Positions 21,755-29,475 of a stretch of 39,855 nt of DNA are shown piece after piece (position 1 is the stretch's first letter; the number at the start of each line of letters is the position of its first letter). This DNA comes from Candidatus Woesearchaeota archaeon (lineage in GTDB: Archaea; Nanobdellota; Nanobdellia; Woesearchaeales; GW2011-AR4): assembly GCA_016192985.1 (NCBI GenBank), contig JACPTC010000010.1:1-39855 (forward strand), read 5' to 3'. Under the pieces are notes generated by a model, which was given only the letters and a program-made list of their open reading frames with translations, did not search any database and had not been told where the DNA came from. A program made the translations under genes and the position numbers.

Positions 21755-23944
21755 TTACTCTAAAGGAACAGCGCTCCAAAGCGTCCAGTCATTTGATGGC
21801 GCATAGCCTCCAAAGATGTAATAAGGCGGCTTGTTCTGGCCGAAAAAAGAGTATTGCACATCGCTCCATGTTTGGGGAACTCCCACACCTCTGAAGCCCA
21901 TCCCATAAACAGAAGAGCCAAAGAAGCGCCATGTTTTCATCAGCCCGTGAAAGTCGCTTAAATCTGTTGATGCGTCAGCTCCCGGCTCAACAGTTACTGC
22001 TTTCTCATAGCCGTATTTTTTAAGTATTGAAACAATCTCTCTTATTGGGCTGTTGCCTTGGCCTGGAGCAAGATGATCATCATGATACCCATAATTATCA
22101 GCAAGGTGCACATTGCCAACCATGCCTTCTTTTGCCAAGCTTTCAACCTGGCTAAGAACCCATTTCTTGAAGTTATCATCATTTTGCTCTCTTGTCATGC
22201 GCGGGTCGTCCTGCCAGTACTTGCGCCATAAATTAATGTGCCCAGTGTCAAGTGTGCCTTTGATGTGCCTTTCAGCCAATTTTTGCGCCTCGTCTTTGCT
22301 TACCCCCATGTAATATGGATTTGACTGTTTAGTCCCTTCCTTTACATCTCCCGGTGCTAAGCTTACGCCATACTCAATTTCAGGCTGGGTAAGCAGCTCA
22401 ACCATTCTTTCCCTGGATTTGCTGATTACCCATTTCAGCTCCTCCAGATGGCCGCCAAATCTTTCCGGAAATATATGCTCTACAGCAACCACAACAGGAT
22501 TATTTGGGTCTCTTGTCTTTCTTAAAGCATGTATTGCTGCTTCTGCATAAAGCCTTACGCCGTGCTTCTCAAGCCTTTTGATTGGCGTTATGATGTGCTC
22601 TTTTGTTTCATGGGTGTCTACAGCTTGTTGCTCTTGCGATGCTGCTGTTGACCTATCATATTCCAACGTTCTTTGAACATCAAACATTGCCCTTTTTATT
22701 ATTTCGCTCGGCATCTTCATTTCAGGCTGCACTATTCCGCTAACACTCCCAACAATCCTTAAAAGCTCCTCATCCTGCTTTAATAGCTTCCACTGCTCCT
22801 CCTTTGGAACAGAGCTCTCAAGCTGCTCGTAGAATTTTTTTGCCTCTTCGAGTTTATTTATTAATTTGATAGTGGCTTGGGCTCTTGCAGAAAACTGCAA
22901 TGACCACCCTCTTGCAATGCCCTCCTGAGCCTCAAGAGTTGCTCTTACATAAGCCTCTTCTGGGTATTGTTTTTCATAGTAAGATAATTTTCTCTTCTTT
23001 TTTTCTTCCAAATACTTGTTATATTCTTCCGCCTCCCTCTTGAAGTCTTCAAAAGATTTAAGCCGCACATCAAATAAGTTCTTATCTTGGCTGTACTTGG
23101 GAACTCTGCCTTTTAGAGGGTCATAAGGGTCTGTTATTTTTCTATTTTGATAATCAATGTAATCACCTTCATAAATAATCCTGCCGCTTGAATCATGCTC
23201 TTTTCCCCTAATCCAAACCCTGTTTTTTCCATCTTGATCTGTCCCCCAGCCGCTTTTTTCAGCCCTGTTCCATACAGGATGCGCAACCAATCTGTTCTTC
23301 TGCACTGTCTCAATCTTTGCATGGGTTCTGTCATCAAGAAGCTCGAATCTCGCATCAACTTCTTGCGTGTGGGCTTGCTTAAACATCAATCTTCCACTCG
23401 GATCGCGAGCAAGATTAAGCCTGCTTGTCTCATCATCCATGTACATATCAGTCATTGGCCTTTCAAATTCGCCTGAATGGATTACAACTGAGCCCCCTCC
23501 TAAATCAGCTTGAAAGTCAATTGCTCTTTTCAGCTCAAACATATCCTGTGTCGCATTATAAATGGAGAAATTGCCCCTTTCATCCCTGCCCATCATTCCC
23601 ATCAGCTGGAAAGAGGCATGTGTTGTAAACTTGACTTCATTAGCCATTGATAATTCCCTTATTGCCTGTCTTTGATCCTCGCCAAGCATTTCAGGAGTTT
23701 GAGCATTTCTTGAGCCCATCCTGTAGCCCGGAAATTGTATCTCAATGTTGCCTGCACCCATCCTTATTTTAGAGTAGATGCCTGCAACATTTGCAGCAGA
23801 AATTCCCATCGGAACACTCATTCCTATATCCTTTATTCCGAGCTCAGCACCGTAAGCTGGCTTTTCCCCATAGCTTTGAGGATCCATTGCATTAAAATAA
23901 TCAACAACAGGATGGTGGGAGTAATAGCCAGCGCCGAATTTCAT
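21755..23944 (-). CDS. Sugar-isomerase/AP-endonuclease-2-like TIM-barrel protein with large insertion
   Basis: The 729-aa protein carries hallmarks of the xylose-isomerase-like TIM barrel: GNIEIQFPG (66-73), FTTHASF with His109, VVIHSGE with His156 and Glu159, VVVAVEHIF with Glu489, GTLDTGHINLW with Asp566 and His569, NVHLADN with His613, HDDH (621-624) and VEPG with Glu653. These are typical metal-ligand positions. Between about 160 and 450 lies a charged, partly coiled insertion (EEYNKYLEEKKKRKLSYYEK) absent from ordinary members. Activity may be DNA repair or sugar isomerisation; neither can be chosen from sequence. It sits 31 bases after the 472-aa gene in the same operon. Confidence 0.75.
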   Translation of the reverse strand: MKFGAGYYSHHPVVDYFNAMDPQSYGEKPAYGAELGIKDIGMSVPMGISAANVAGIYSKIRMGAGNIEIQFPGYRMGSRNAQTPEMLGEDQRQAIRELSMANEVKFTTHASFQLMGMMGRDERGNFSIYNATQDMFELKRAIDFQADLGGGSVVIHSGEFERPMTDMYMDDETSRLNLARDPSGRLMFKQAHTQEVDARFELLDDRTHAKIETVQKNRLVAHPVWNRAEKSGWGTDQDGKNRVWIRGKEHDSSGRIIYEGDYIDYQNRKITDPYDPLKGRVPKYSQDKNLFDVRLKSFEDFKREAEEYNKYLEEKKKRKLSYYEKQYPEEAYVRATLEAQEGIARGWSLQFSARAQATIKLINKLEEAKKFYEQLESSVPKEEQWKLLKQDEELLRIVGSVSGIVQPEMKMPSEIIKRAMFDVQRTLEYDRSTAASQEQQAVDTHETKEHIITPIKRLEKHGVRLYAEAAIHALRKTRDPNNPVVVAVEHIFPERFGGHLEELKWVISKSRERMVELLTQPEIEYGVSLAPGDVKEGTKQSNPYYMGVSKDEAQKLAERHIKGTLDTGHINLWRKYWQDDPRMTREQNDDNFKKWVLSQVESLAKEGMVGNVHLADNYGYHDDHLAPGQGNSPIREIVSILKKYGYEKAVTVEPGADASTDLSDFHGLMKTWRFFGSSVYGMGFRGVGVPQTWSDVQYSFFGQNKPPYYIFGGYAPSNDWTLWSAVPLE

Positions 23945-23975
23945 TTTGCACCTTTTTTATTGATTTTTTTAATTT

Positions 23976-25394
23976 TTACCAGTTCAGCATATCATGCTGC
24001 TTCTTGAAATGGTGATAAACATTCCACATAACTTTTTTGACAGTGTCCTCTGCCTTGCTTCTTGAAATTGCCTCTTTCATTAAGTCTGTTTGTGTTGGCT
24101 TTTTCTGCGCTTTCTTTACCTCACTTTTCACTTTGAAAGAGCCGAACAATTCTGCAAATCCTTTAAGAATCGACACAAACGGGCCTGGTCTTTTTGCAGG
24201 CGCTTTTGGCAACTCTTTCCTTTCCTCAAATTCTTCTCCAGCTTCCTTTAAGTACCTCATCAGCTCATCGCCAAGAGCCTCAAGCGCAGCCTTGACAGAG
24301 CCGTCAATCACGCCAAGCAGCTGGAAGTCTTCGTGCTCGCGCATTCTTTTGTAGCTTTCAATTTCCTTGTCTGACCATGCATAAGCCCTCAAATCAATTT
24401 CTATTCTGCCAAGATGCAAAGGGCCTCTTTGGTATTCCTGCGTGTAGCTCATTTCAGGCCTTGTCCTAAAAAGGTAGTGCATGAGAATGCACTGCTTTAT
24501 CTTGTCATCTTCCTTGCCTTTTATTGCAAGCACTTCCACCTCAATCATAGAACTCTCAAAAGCGATTATCAAATCAGGTGTTTCTGTCTTGCTTTGGTCG
24601 AGCTGCAGCCTTTGTATATTCTTTAAGTAAGGCTTGACCCAAGTCATGTACATTCTTATAATTTCGAAATGTTGCCTTAAATATTTCAAAGTGAACCTTC
24701 TTCTGTTTTTTAATTCCTCATAAGTGTGCTCTTTCCATGCAAGGAATGACCTAACCTTTCTCTTTAGAACTTCCCTTACTTTTCTGTTGAATTGCCCCCT
24801 TTCCCTTTCAACTGCGATATCCACATCTTCCTGCTTTTTTGGATGAGTGCTGAAGAACAAATCAGGCAGAGTAGTGAATTGGACTTCCCTTGCCATTCCA
24901 TAAACAGATGCCGGGTTTTTTGCGCCTTGCTCCACAAGGTCAACCCAAATGCCTTTTAGGGTTATTTCAGCGCTTTCTGCACTAGGGCTATTGGTGTAAC
25001 TGTCTGCATAATAGCTCATCCTTTCATCAAGAATCCTCATCTCTCTTACAAGCTGGAACAACTCCCTGACCATCTTTCCTATTGTTGCAAGGAACTGGCT
25101 CACTTTGTCCTGCTGCAGCCCAATCCTCTGCTGAGATGCTCCGAAGAACGCAGAGTTTTCCGCTGCCGCAAAAACGTCTGTTATCTTATCAATTCTGGGG
25201 AAGCCGCCAAAATATCGCAAATAATGCAAAGTCCAGAAATAAGGCTCTTCAATAGAGATGTTATACCCTTCATAATGAAGCCTGTATCTTCTTGCAGGGG
25301 TGGGGTAGCCTGTTTTAATGCTTGCCTGCCTGAACTCCTCGCTTACTTCAATTTCATCAAAGCCATACTTTTTAAGCTCAGCTTGAGTCACCAT
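23976..25394 (-). CDS. Conserved-looking 472-aa protein of unknown function
   Basis: I do not recognise the family. The N-terminal part is aromatic-rich (RRYRLHYEGYNISIEEPYFW), followed by long helices (QQDKVSQFLATIGKMVRELFQ). A central strand-helix patch reads TPDLIIAFESSMIEVEVLAIKG, then DDKIKQCILMHYL. Its Pro273-Asp274, Glu285/Glu287 and Lys292 spacing is reminiscent of PD-(D/E)XK nuclease folds, a tentative suggestion only. The C-terminus is Lys-rich and helical. No membrane helix is evident. It is the first large gene of the minus-strand cassette, about 100 bases downstream of the small AbrB pair. Confidence 0.7.
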   Translation of the reverse strand: MVTQAELKKYGFDEIEVSEEFRQASIKTGYPTPARRYRLHYEGYNISIEEPYFWTLHYLRYFGGFPRIDKITDVFAAAENSAFFGASQQRIGLQQDKVSQFLATIGKMVRELFQLVREMRILDERMSYYADSYTNSPSAESAEITLKGIWVDLVEQGAKNPASVYGMAREVQFTTLPDLFFSTHPKKQEDVDIAVERERGQFNRKVREVLKRKVRSFLAWKEHTYEELKNRRRFTLKYLRQHFEIIRMYMTWVKPYLKNIQRLQLDQSKTETPDLIIAFESSMIEVEVLAIKGKEDDKIKQCILMHYLFRTRPEMSYTQEYQRGPLHLGRIEIDLRAYAWSDKEIESYKRMREHEDFQLLGVIDGSVKAALEALGDELMRYLKEAGEEFEERKELPKAPAKRPGPFVSILKGFAELFGSFKVKSEVKKAQKKPTQTDLMKEAISRSKAEDTVKKVMWNVYHHFKKQHDMLNW

Positions 25395-25493
25395 TTCTTG
25401 CTCTTTTTTAGTTTCTTCCTCTTTTTTAAAATGTTAAAATTCAATGTAATTGTTGTTTTTAAAGTTATGGTTTTTAATTAATTATTGGCTCAA

Positions 25494-25643
25494 TCATTCA
25501 TAAATCCCAAGTTCATCATCCTCTTCAACGTGCCTTGACCTCTTTTCACTCAAGTTTAGCTCAATCACGTCTTGTGTCTTGAGTATCTCTTCAATCTCCC
25601 ATCTTGTTTTGCCCATCAATTCAGCCAAATCTTCTATTTTCAT
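25494..25643 (-). CDS. Small acidic protein (49 aa) following the AbrB-like gene
   Basis: ATG 25643 opens a 49-codon frame (MKIEDLAELMGKTRWEIEE ... ELGIYE) ending at TGA 25494. It overlaps the AbrB-like gene by 23 bases in another frame. The start (IEDLAELMGKTRWEIEEIL) looks like a short helix-turn-helix. The tail is strongly acidic. AbrB-type genes often overlap partner genes in this way. The frame is short but composition and coupling support it. Confidence 0.55.
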   Translation of the reverse strand: MKIEDLAELMGKTRWEIEEILKTQDVIELNLSEKRSRHVEEDDELGIYE

Positions 25644-25800
25644 GCACAACACCTCGCTTCTTTTTTATATGCAGTATAAAGCCTTCCTTATGCTTCTTAA
25701 ACTCAAGTTCCATGCCTTTTTTCAGTCCCTCGTATTCTGCAAGAAGCTTAGGGACAGTGATAATCAACTGGCCAGAAGGAAGCTTTTGAATCTTTACCAT
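25621..25800 (-). CDS. AbrB/SpoVT/MazE-like DNA-binding protein
   Basis: The 59-aa product (MVKIQKLPSGQLIITVPKLL, then EYEGLKKGMELEFKKHKEGFILHI) has the swapped-hairpin AbrB pattern: a strand, a Gly turn, ITVPKxLA and a GMELEF strand. Such proteins are transcription regulators or antitoxins. It heads the minus-strand cassette downstream of an AT-rich promoter and overlaps the next small gene. It may autoregulate the cassette; this is inferred from position. Confidence 0.8.
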   Translation of the reverse strand: MVKIQKLPSGQLIITVPKLLAEYEGLKKGMELEFKKHKEGFILHIKKKRGVVHENRRFG

Positions 25801-25860
25801 CGTAATACTATTATATTTAATAATATTTATAATTATTTTTAGAATATTTTAATTAATAGT
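25801..25860 (-). promoter_or_regulatory. AT-rich promoter region of the minus-strand cassette
   Basis: The minus strand upstream of ATG 25800 reads ATTATAAATATTATTAAATA and further AT tracts, giving several overlapping TATA-like sites. The precise TATA box cannot be chosen. Confidence 0.4.
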
Positions 25861-25963
25861 ATTTAAGCTTTTCGGTTTTGTTTCAAAGAAAGCGTAACGA
25901 AAAAATTTTATTCTGCTCAAATTGCATTTTTTCCTGATACTATTGTTGAATAAAAACGCAAAC

Positions 25964-25977
25964 AATTTAAATATACA
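25964..25977 (+). promoter_or_regulatory. TATA promoter of the DUF4346-like gene
   Basis: AATTTAAATATACA lies about 25 bases before ATG 25994. Confidence 0.45.
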
Positions 25978-25993
25978 TATTTTCTAGCATACT

Positions 25994-26353
25994 ATGGCGA
26001 TGGACAGGCCTGCATGGGTAAAGGACAAAAAGGTAGCAGAGGATTTTGAAGTCATAAGAACAAAGCCTTATGATGACTACAAAGATCACAGGAATGATGA
26101 TGGCTGCTACACTTTGATAAGAATATACTGGGACACGCACGAAATTGGAGTTGCTGTATGTGATTATCAGCATACAATCCTGAAAGAGTTCAGGGGCAAA
26201 AGAGCCAATGATGTCTATGTTGCAATTTTCAAATTTAATGACGAGCATAAGAAGAATTGGTTTAAGGTTCTGGACCATGCCGCATATCTTGGAAAAGAAT
26301 TGAAGAAAGCCGAGATTTGCCTTGCTTTGGGCGTTGAGTATGTTCAGGAATAG
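25994..26353 (+). CDS. DUF4346-like protein
   Basis: This 119-aa protein has a beta-rich front (CYTLIRIYWDTHEIGVAVCDY) and a C-terminal helix block LDHAAYLGKELKKAEICLALG followed by VEYVQE. I recall LDHAAYLGxELxKAExAL..G..YxQD as typical of DUF4346 domains, which occur in archaea alone or attached to dihydropteroate-synthase-like proteins. The function of the stand-alone form is unknown. It is transcribed from its own promoter; either of two in-frame ATGs (25994, 26000) could serve. Confidence 0.65.
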   Translation: MAMDRPAWVKDKKVAEDFEVIRTKPYDDYKDHRNDDGCYTLIRIYWDTHEIGVAVCDYQHTILKEFRGKRANDVYVAIFKFNDEHKKNWFKVLDHAAYLGKELKKAEICLALGVEYVQE

Positions 26354-26384
26354 GTTTTTAAGTTGTGTTTGATTTCTTCAACTT

Positions 26385-27107
26385 ATGTTTAAATTTCGAT
26401 TTAGAGGGCTTGAAGTCTTAGTGAATGAGCAAGTTAACACGCCTTTAGCTCACGAAATAGAGAAAAGAGCATTTGTTGATGAGCCAGCCGAAACGGTAGA
26501 AGGATTGGACTTTTTAAAAACGCATGGAAAACTATTGCTAGTAGAAAATATAGGAATTGCAGAATCAATAGAATTGGACGAATTATTAAGATTGGGCCTA
26601 GATGCACTTCCTCCTGAATCACCTCTCCGTATGATTGTAGAAAACAATAGAAAAAATGGCGTTTTAGAAAATGTTAAGGAAGAATATCAAGGAAGACCAA
26701 GATATCATTATTTGCACGCCATTGCTGTTGATGTAAAGGGACAAGGCTATGGTTCATGGTTATTTGGAGAAAGAACTAAAAGAATTTTAGGCAGAAACGA
26801 AATAGGATTTGGTTTTGTAATGCCTGATAACCTTCCAGCAATCAGGATGTATTTAAGGCACGGCGCTTTATTGGACAAGGTTGAGGAAGAAGTATACGTT
26901 AAAGGCCAACCTTATGTTAGAATGGTTCATGACGAAAGTTTTTCAGTGCCCTTTGTGCGCAGGGCAACATTATCAAGAAAAGATAAGCGGGTAGTTGAAA
27001 TAGGCGCAAAAAGGTATTTGAGTGATGTCCGCGTTTATCTTAACGCAGGTTATGTTGGTACAAAATTTGAACAACCAAATAGATTAGTGTTCCAAAGAAG
27101 ACTATAA
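26385..27107 (+). CDS. GNAT-family N-acetyltransferase
   Basis: The 240-aa protein has the acetyl-CoA binding signature in HAIAVDVKGQGYGSWLFGERTK: a strand, then the Q-G-x-G-x loop at about 120-123. It is followed by GFGFVMPDNLPAIRMYLRHGA, the usual N..A...Y...G end of GNAT folds. About 100 N-terminal residues of unknown role precede it. The substrate is unknown. The last 6 bases overlap the convergent nnrD gene. Confidence 0.8.
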   Translation: MFKFRFRGLEVLVNEQVNTPLAHEIEKRAFVDEPAETVEGLDFLKTHGKLLLVENIGIAESIELDELLRLGLDALPPESPLRMIVENNRKNGVLENVKEEYQGRPRYHYLHAIAVDVKGQGYGSWLFGERTKRILGRNEIGFGFVMPDNLPAIRMYLRHGALLDKVEEEVYVKGQPYVRMVHDESFSVPFVRRATLSRKDKRVVEIGAKRYLSDVRVYLNAGYVGTKFEQPNRLVFQRRL

Positions 27108-27980
27108 TCTTTTTATCTCCTCCACCATATCGCTTGCCAAATAAGTAAAACCTTTTTTCTTTTTCAACAGAATCTCACCGATTTTTTTGTTGAAATAGGA
27201 TGCGTTTATAGCGCTCTGAAGCAAATCTTTTGACTGGGCCAAAAAGCCAGCGCACAATCCTGCCAAAACATCTCCTGTCCCACCCTTTGTCATTCCGGCA
27301 TTTCCGCCCCTAATATAAAAAATCTTATCTTTTGAGATTATTACGTCAACCTTTCCTTTTAAGAGAATGACATTGTTTTTATTCAGAAATTTCTGAGTTG
27401 TTTTTTTGATTAATTTTGCTTTGAAAAAAAAATTTTTCTCGAGAAAAACTTTTTTTATAATATTTTTTTCAATTTTAGAATTAATCAAAAAATGCTCCAA
27501 TTCCTTTGAATGCGGCGTGATTATTGAGTTTTCGGCATCGTGCATTGAAATAGATTTGATGGCGTCGGCGTCTATAACTTTTAATTTTTTAATGGATTTT
27601 ATTGTTTTTTTGCAAAAGCGCATTGTGTCTTTTTTCAAGCCAATTCCGTTTCCAATCAGCAGAACATCAAATTTTTCCATTGATTTTTCTATAATACCAA
27701 AATGGCTTGCCTTAAAGTGCTTGCCTTTTAATTTAATTGTAACCAAATCCGGAGAATAAGCGTTTATCGCCCATGCTACCTTCTCAGGGGCAATTACTTT
27801 AACTAAATCGCAGCCGCTTCTCAATGCAGCCAATCCTGCCAATGCTGCAGCTCCTGCAAAATCTTCAGAGCCAGCAACAGAAAGAACTAAACCATTGTCG
27901 CCTTTGTGGCTGTCTGGCTTTCTTTCTGGAAGCCTTAATTGAGATTTGGTGATGAAGCCCATTTTTGAGATTTTTTTCAT
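27102..27980 (-). CDS. nnrD: ADP/ATP-dependent NAD(P)HX dehydratase (YjeF C-domain)
   Basis: The enzyme repairs hydrated NAD(P)H. The 292-aa protein shows the ribokinase-like fold motifs of this family: HKGDNGLVLSVAGS (25-38), IVIDADA-type KVIDADAI (134-141), ITPHSKELEHF (154-164) and the nucleotide/catalytic loop GNAGMTKGGTGDVLAG (227-242). It overlaps nnrE by 4 bases (ATGA), so the two are translationally coupled; in many organisms they are one fused YjeF protein. Codons about 165-191 are Lys/Phe/Asn-rich, encoded by a nested palindrome at 27408-27486. Confidence 0.92.
   Translation of the reverse strand: MKKISKMGFITKSQLRLPERKPDSHKGDNGLVLSVAGSEDFAGAAALAGLAALRSGCDLVKVIAPEKVAWAINAYSPDLVTIKLKGKHFKASHFGIIEKSMEKFDVLLIGNGIGLKKDTMRFCKKTIKSIKKLKVIDADAIKSISMHDAENSIITPHSKELEHFLINSKIEKNIIKKVFLEKNFFFKAKLIKKTTQKFLNKNNVILLKGKVDVIISKDKIFYIRGGNAGMTKGGTGDVLAGLCAGFLAQSKDLLQSAINASYFNKKIGEILLKKKKGFTYLASDMVEEIKRL
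27408..27486. repeat. Nested AT-rich palindrome inside nnrD
   Basis: GATTAATT (27408-27415) pairs with AATTAATC (27479-27486), TTGAAAAAAA (27421-27430) with TTTTTTTCAA (27463-27472), and the centre TTTTTCTCGAGAAAAA (27433-27448) is a 16-bp perfect palindrome. All are within the reading frame. The centre resembles the loop of the intergenic hairpin at 28582-28619 (ATTTTTCTCGA). Confidence 0.75.
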
Positions 27981-28573
27981 TTCCTTAATCCAATGTCAAC
28001 AACCACAGTTTTGTCTTGGAATCTTTCAAGCCCTTTTTTTATGTCATGAAATGTCACAATCAGGTCTGGATTGACGGATTTCTCAACTATGTTTCCAGTA
28101 TCTGGGTCCATGCCCGTAGGTATATCGACAGAAACTTTGTACGCTTTTGAATTGTTTATGTCATCAATTATTGCAGAGATTTCTCTGTTCAGCCCGCCGT
28201 AGATTCCTATGCCTAAAATCGCGTCTATGATGATGTCGTATTCATCGAAATCAACTTTGTCATCTGTTAGAAACTGCATCTTTTCATTGCGCTCTATTCT
28301 TTTGAAGTTTGCCAGCGCCTCTTTTTTCAGTCTGCTTTCATCCCCTATGAAAAGCACATCAGTCTCCGCTTCCTCGCACAAGTAGCGGGCAGCAACAAAT
28401 CCATCTGCGCCATTGTTGCCGTGGTAGCAGACAACAAGAATTTTTTTGTCTTTTAAGTCGAATCTCTGTTTTATCTTGCAGTATACTGCCCTGCCTGCAT
28501 TTTCCATAAGGTTCGGCCTTGGGATGCCGCTGTTTGCCTCCAAAGCCCTCATTTCCTGTGACAAAATCATCAT
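27977..28573 (-). CDS. nnrE: NAD(P)HX epimerase (YjeF N-domain)
   Basis: The 198-aa protein epimerises damaged NAD(P)HX so the dehydratase can act on it. The signature MENAGRAV (22-29), VVCYHGNNGADGFVAARYL (GNNGxDG loop), IIDAILGIGIYGGLNREI and VSVDIPTGMDPDTGN are all present, and the length fits a stand-alone YjeF N-domain. The start has two in-frame ATGs in a row. Tandem hairpins separate it from the upstream YkgJ gene, so it probably begins its own transcript. Confidence 0.92.
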   Translation of the reverse strand: MMILSQEMRALEANSGIPRPNLMENAGRAVYCKIKQRFDLKDKKILVVCYHGNNGADGFVAARYLCEEAETDVLFIGDESRLKKEALANFKRIERNEKMQFLTDDKVDFDEYDIIIDAILGIGIYGGLNREISAIIDDINNSKAYKVSVDIPTGMDPDTGNIVEKSVNPDLIVTFHDIKKGLERFQDKTVVVDIGLRK

Positions 28574-28581
28574 AAAAATCT

Positions 28582-28619
28582 AAAAAAATTCAATTTTTCT
28601 CGAAAAATTGAATTTTTTT
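28582..28619. terminator. 17-bp perfect hairpin before nnrE
   Basis: AAAAAAATTCAATTTTT (28582-28598), loop CTCG, then the exact complement at 28603-28619. It lies 8 bases before the nnrE start on the minus strand, and together with the next hairpin may end transcription from the YkgJ gene or act in the nnrE leader. Confidence 0.7.
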
Positions 28620-28636
28620 CTAAAGTGTTACTTCCG

Positions 28637-28671
28637 AAAAATTTTTGATTTCCAAAAAATCAAAAATTTTT
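28637..28671. terminator. 15-bp perfect hairpin at the 3' end of the YkgJ gene
   Basis: AAAAATTTTTGATTT (28637-28651), loop CCAAA, then the exact complement at 28657-28671. It covers the last codons and stop of the minus-strand YkgJ gene and is placed as a terminator. Confidence 0.7.
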
Positions 28672-29466
28672 ATAATTATTTACTTTTTCCTTTGCTTCAA
28701 CATTATCGTCAAACCTGTTTATTAAATTTTTCTTTTCTTCTTCAGTCAGATAGCCAGCCTCAACCAAAAAGTCGGTAAAGTCTATTTTTTCAGAGTTATT
28801 TATCCTCCTTAATATGGAATCATAAGGAATGTTTATGGCAGGCTTTATAATTTTTTTTCTCATCAAGTCAACAATTGCGGAGTTCATCCACTTTATTATT
28901 ATGTCATTCTGCACTGCATTCAGGAATGAGCCGTCAGGAAATGCCTCATTTAAAAATTTTACCATATTGTTGAAATCAGCTGGAATATTTGGAAGGATTT
29001 TTTCCATTGCGCCGCATTCGCCAAAAAGGTTATTTCGATTCGGATTACTTATTGAAAAGGGGCTTCTATTAAATGGAAACAATCTGCACACATAAGCTCT
29101 TTTTGTATGGTAAATTGAGCATTTGCTGTTTTTTAGGAACGGGCATGCGTCAGTTAATCCATCCATAAAATAGGTCAAAATTATTGCTTTATTCGATTTC
29201 AAATCCATAATAGCCCTTAAAGGTTTTATCCTGGCGTCTACATTAACTTCATGCTGCCATTCTTTGAACCTTTTTGCTTCCCAGTCCCACAATGGAAAGG
29301 TCATCTGCTCAACAGGAGCAAGCTGGACAACAGGCAGCTTGCCGAAAACATATTGCTTGAGGAATTCCCTGTCCTCCTTTGGGACTATTCCTCTTATATG
29401 GCTGCAGCATGAGCCGCATGCATTGCATTGGAATTTTGGTGTTTCTGATTGGATTGGGATGAGCAT
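28660..29466 (-). CDS. YkgJ-family cysteine-cluster protein
   Basis: The 268-aa protein has CNACGSCC (14-21), ACPFLKNSKCSIYHTKRAYVC (about 111-132) and FGECGAM, the spaced cysteines of the YkgJ (Fe-S or Zn binding) family. The C-terminal third is helical and Lys-rich. The biochemical role of the family is poorly defined. It lies 9 bases downstream of the secreted-protein gene on the same strand, so it is probably in one operon with the two envelope genes upstream, ending at the hairpin at 28637-28671. Confidence 0.85.
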   Translation of the reverse strand: MLIPIQSETPKFQCNACGSCCSHIRGIVPKEDREFLKQYVFGKLPVVQLAPVEQMTFPLWDWEAKRFKEWQHEVNVDARIKPLRAIMDLKSNKAIILTYFMDGLTDACPFLKNSKCSIYHTKRAYVCRLFPFNRSPFSISNPNRNNLFGECGAMEKILPNIPADFNNMVKFLNEAFPDGSFLNAVQNDIIIKWMNSAIVDLMRKKIIKPAINIPYDSILRRINNSEKIDFTDFLVEAGYLTEEEKKNLINRFDDNVEAKEKVNNYKNF

Positions 29467-29475
29467 TTTTATTAA

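Noticed and set aside
21472-21894. 140-aa plus-strand frame
   Set aside because: It is antisense to two minus-strand genes, and its Ser/Leu/Ala-rich sequence is a shadow pattern.
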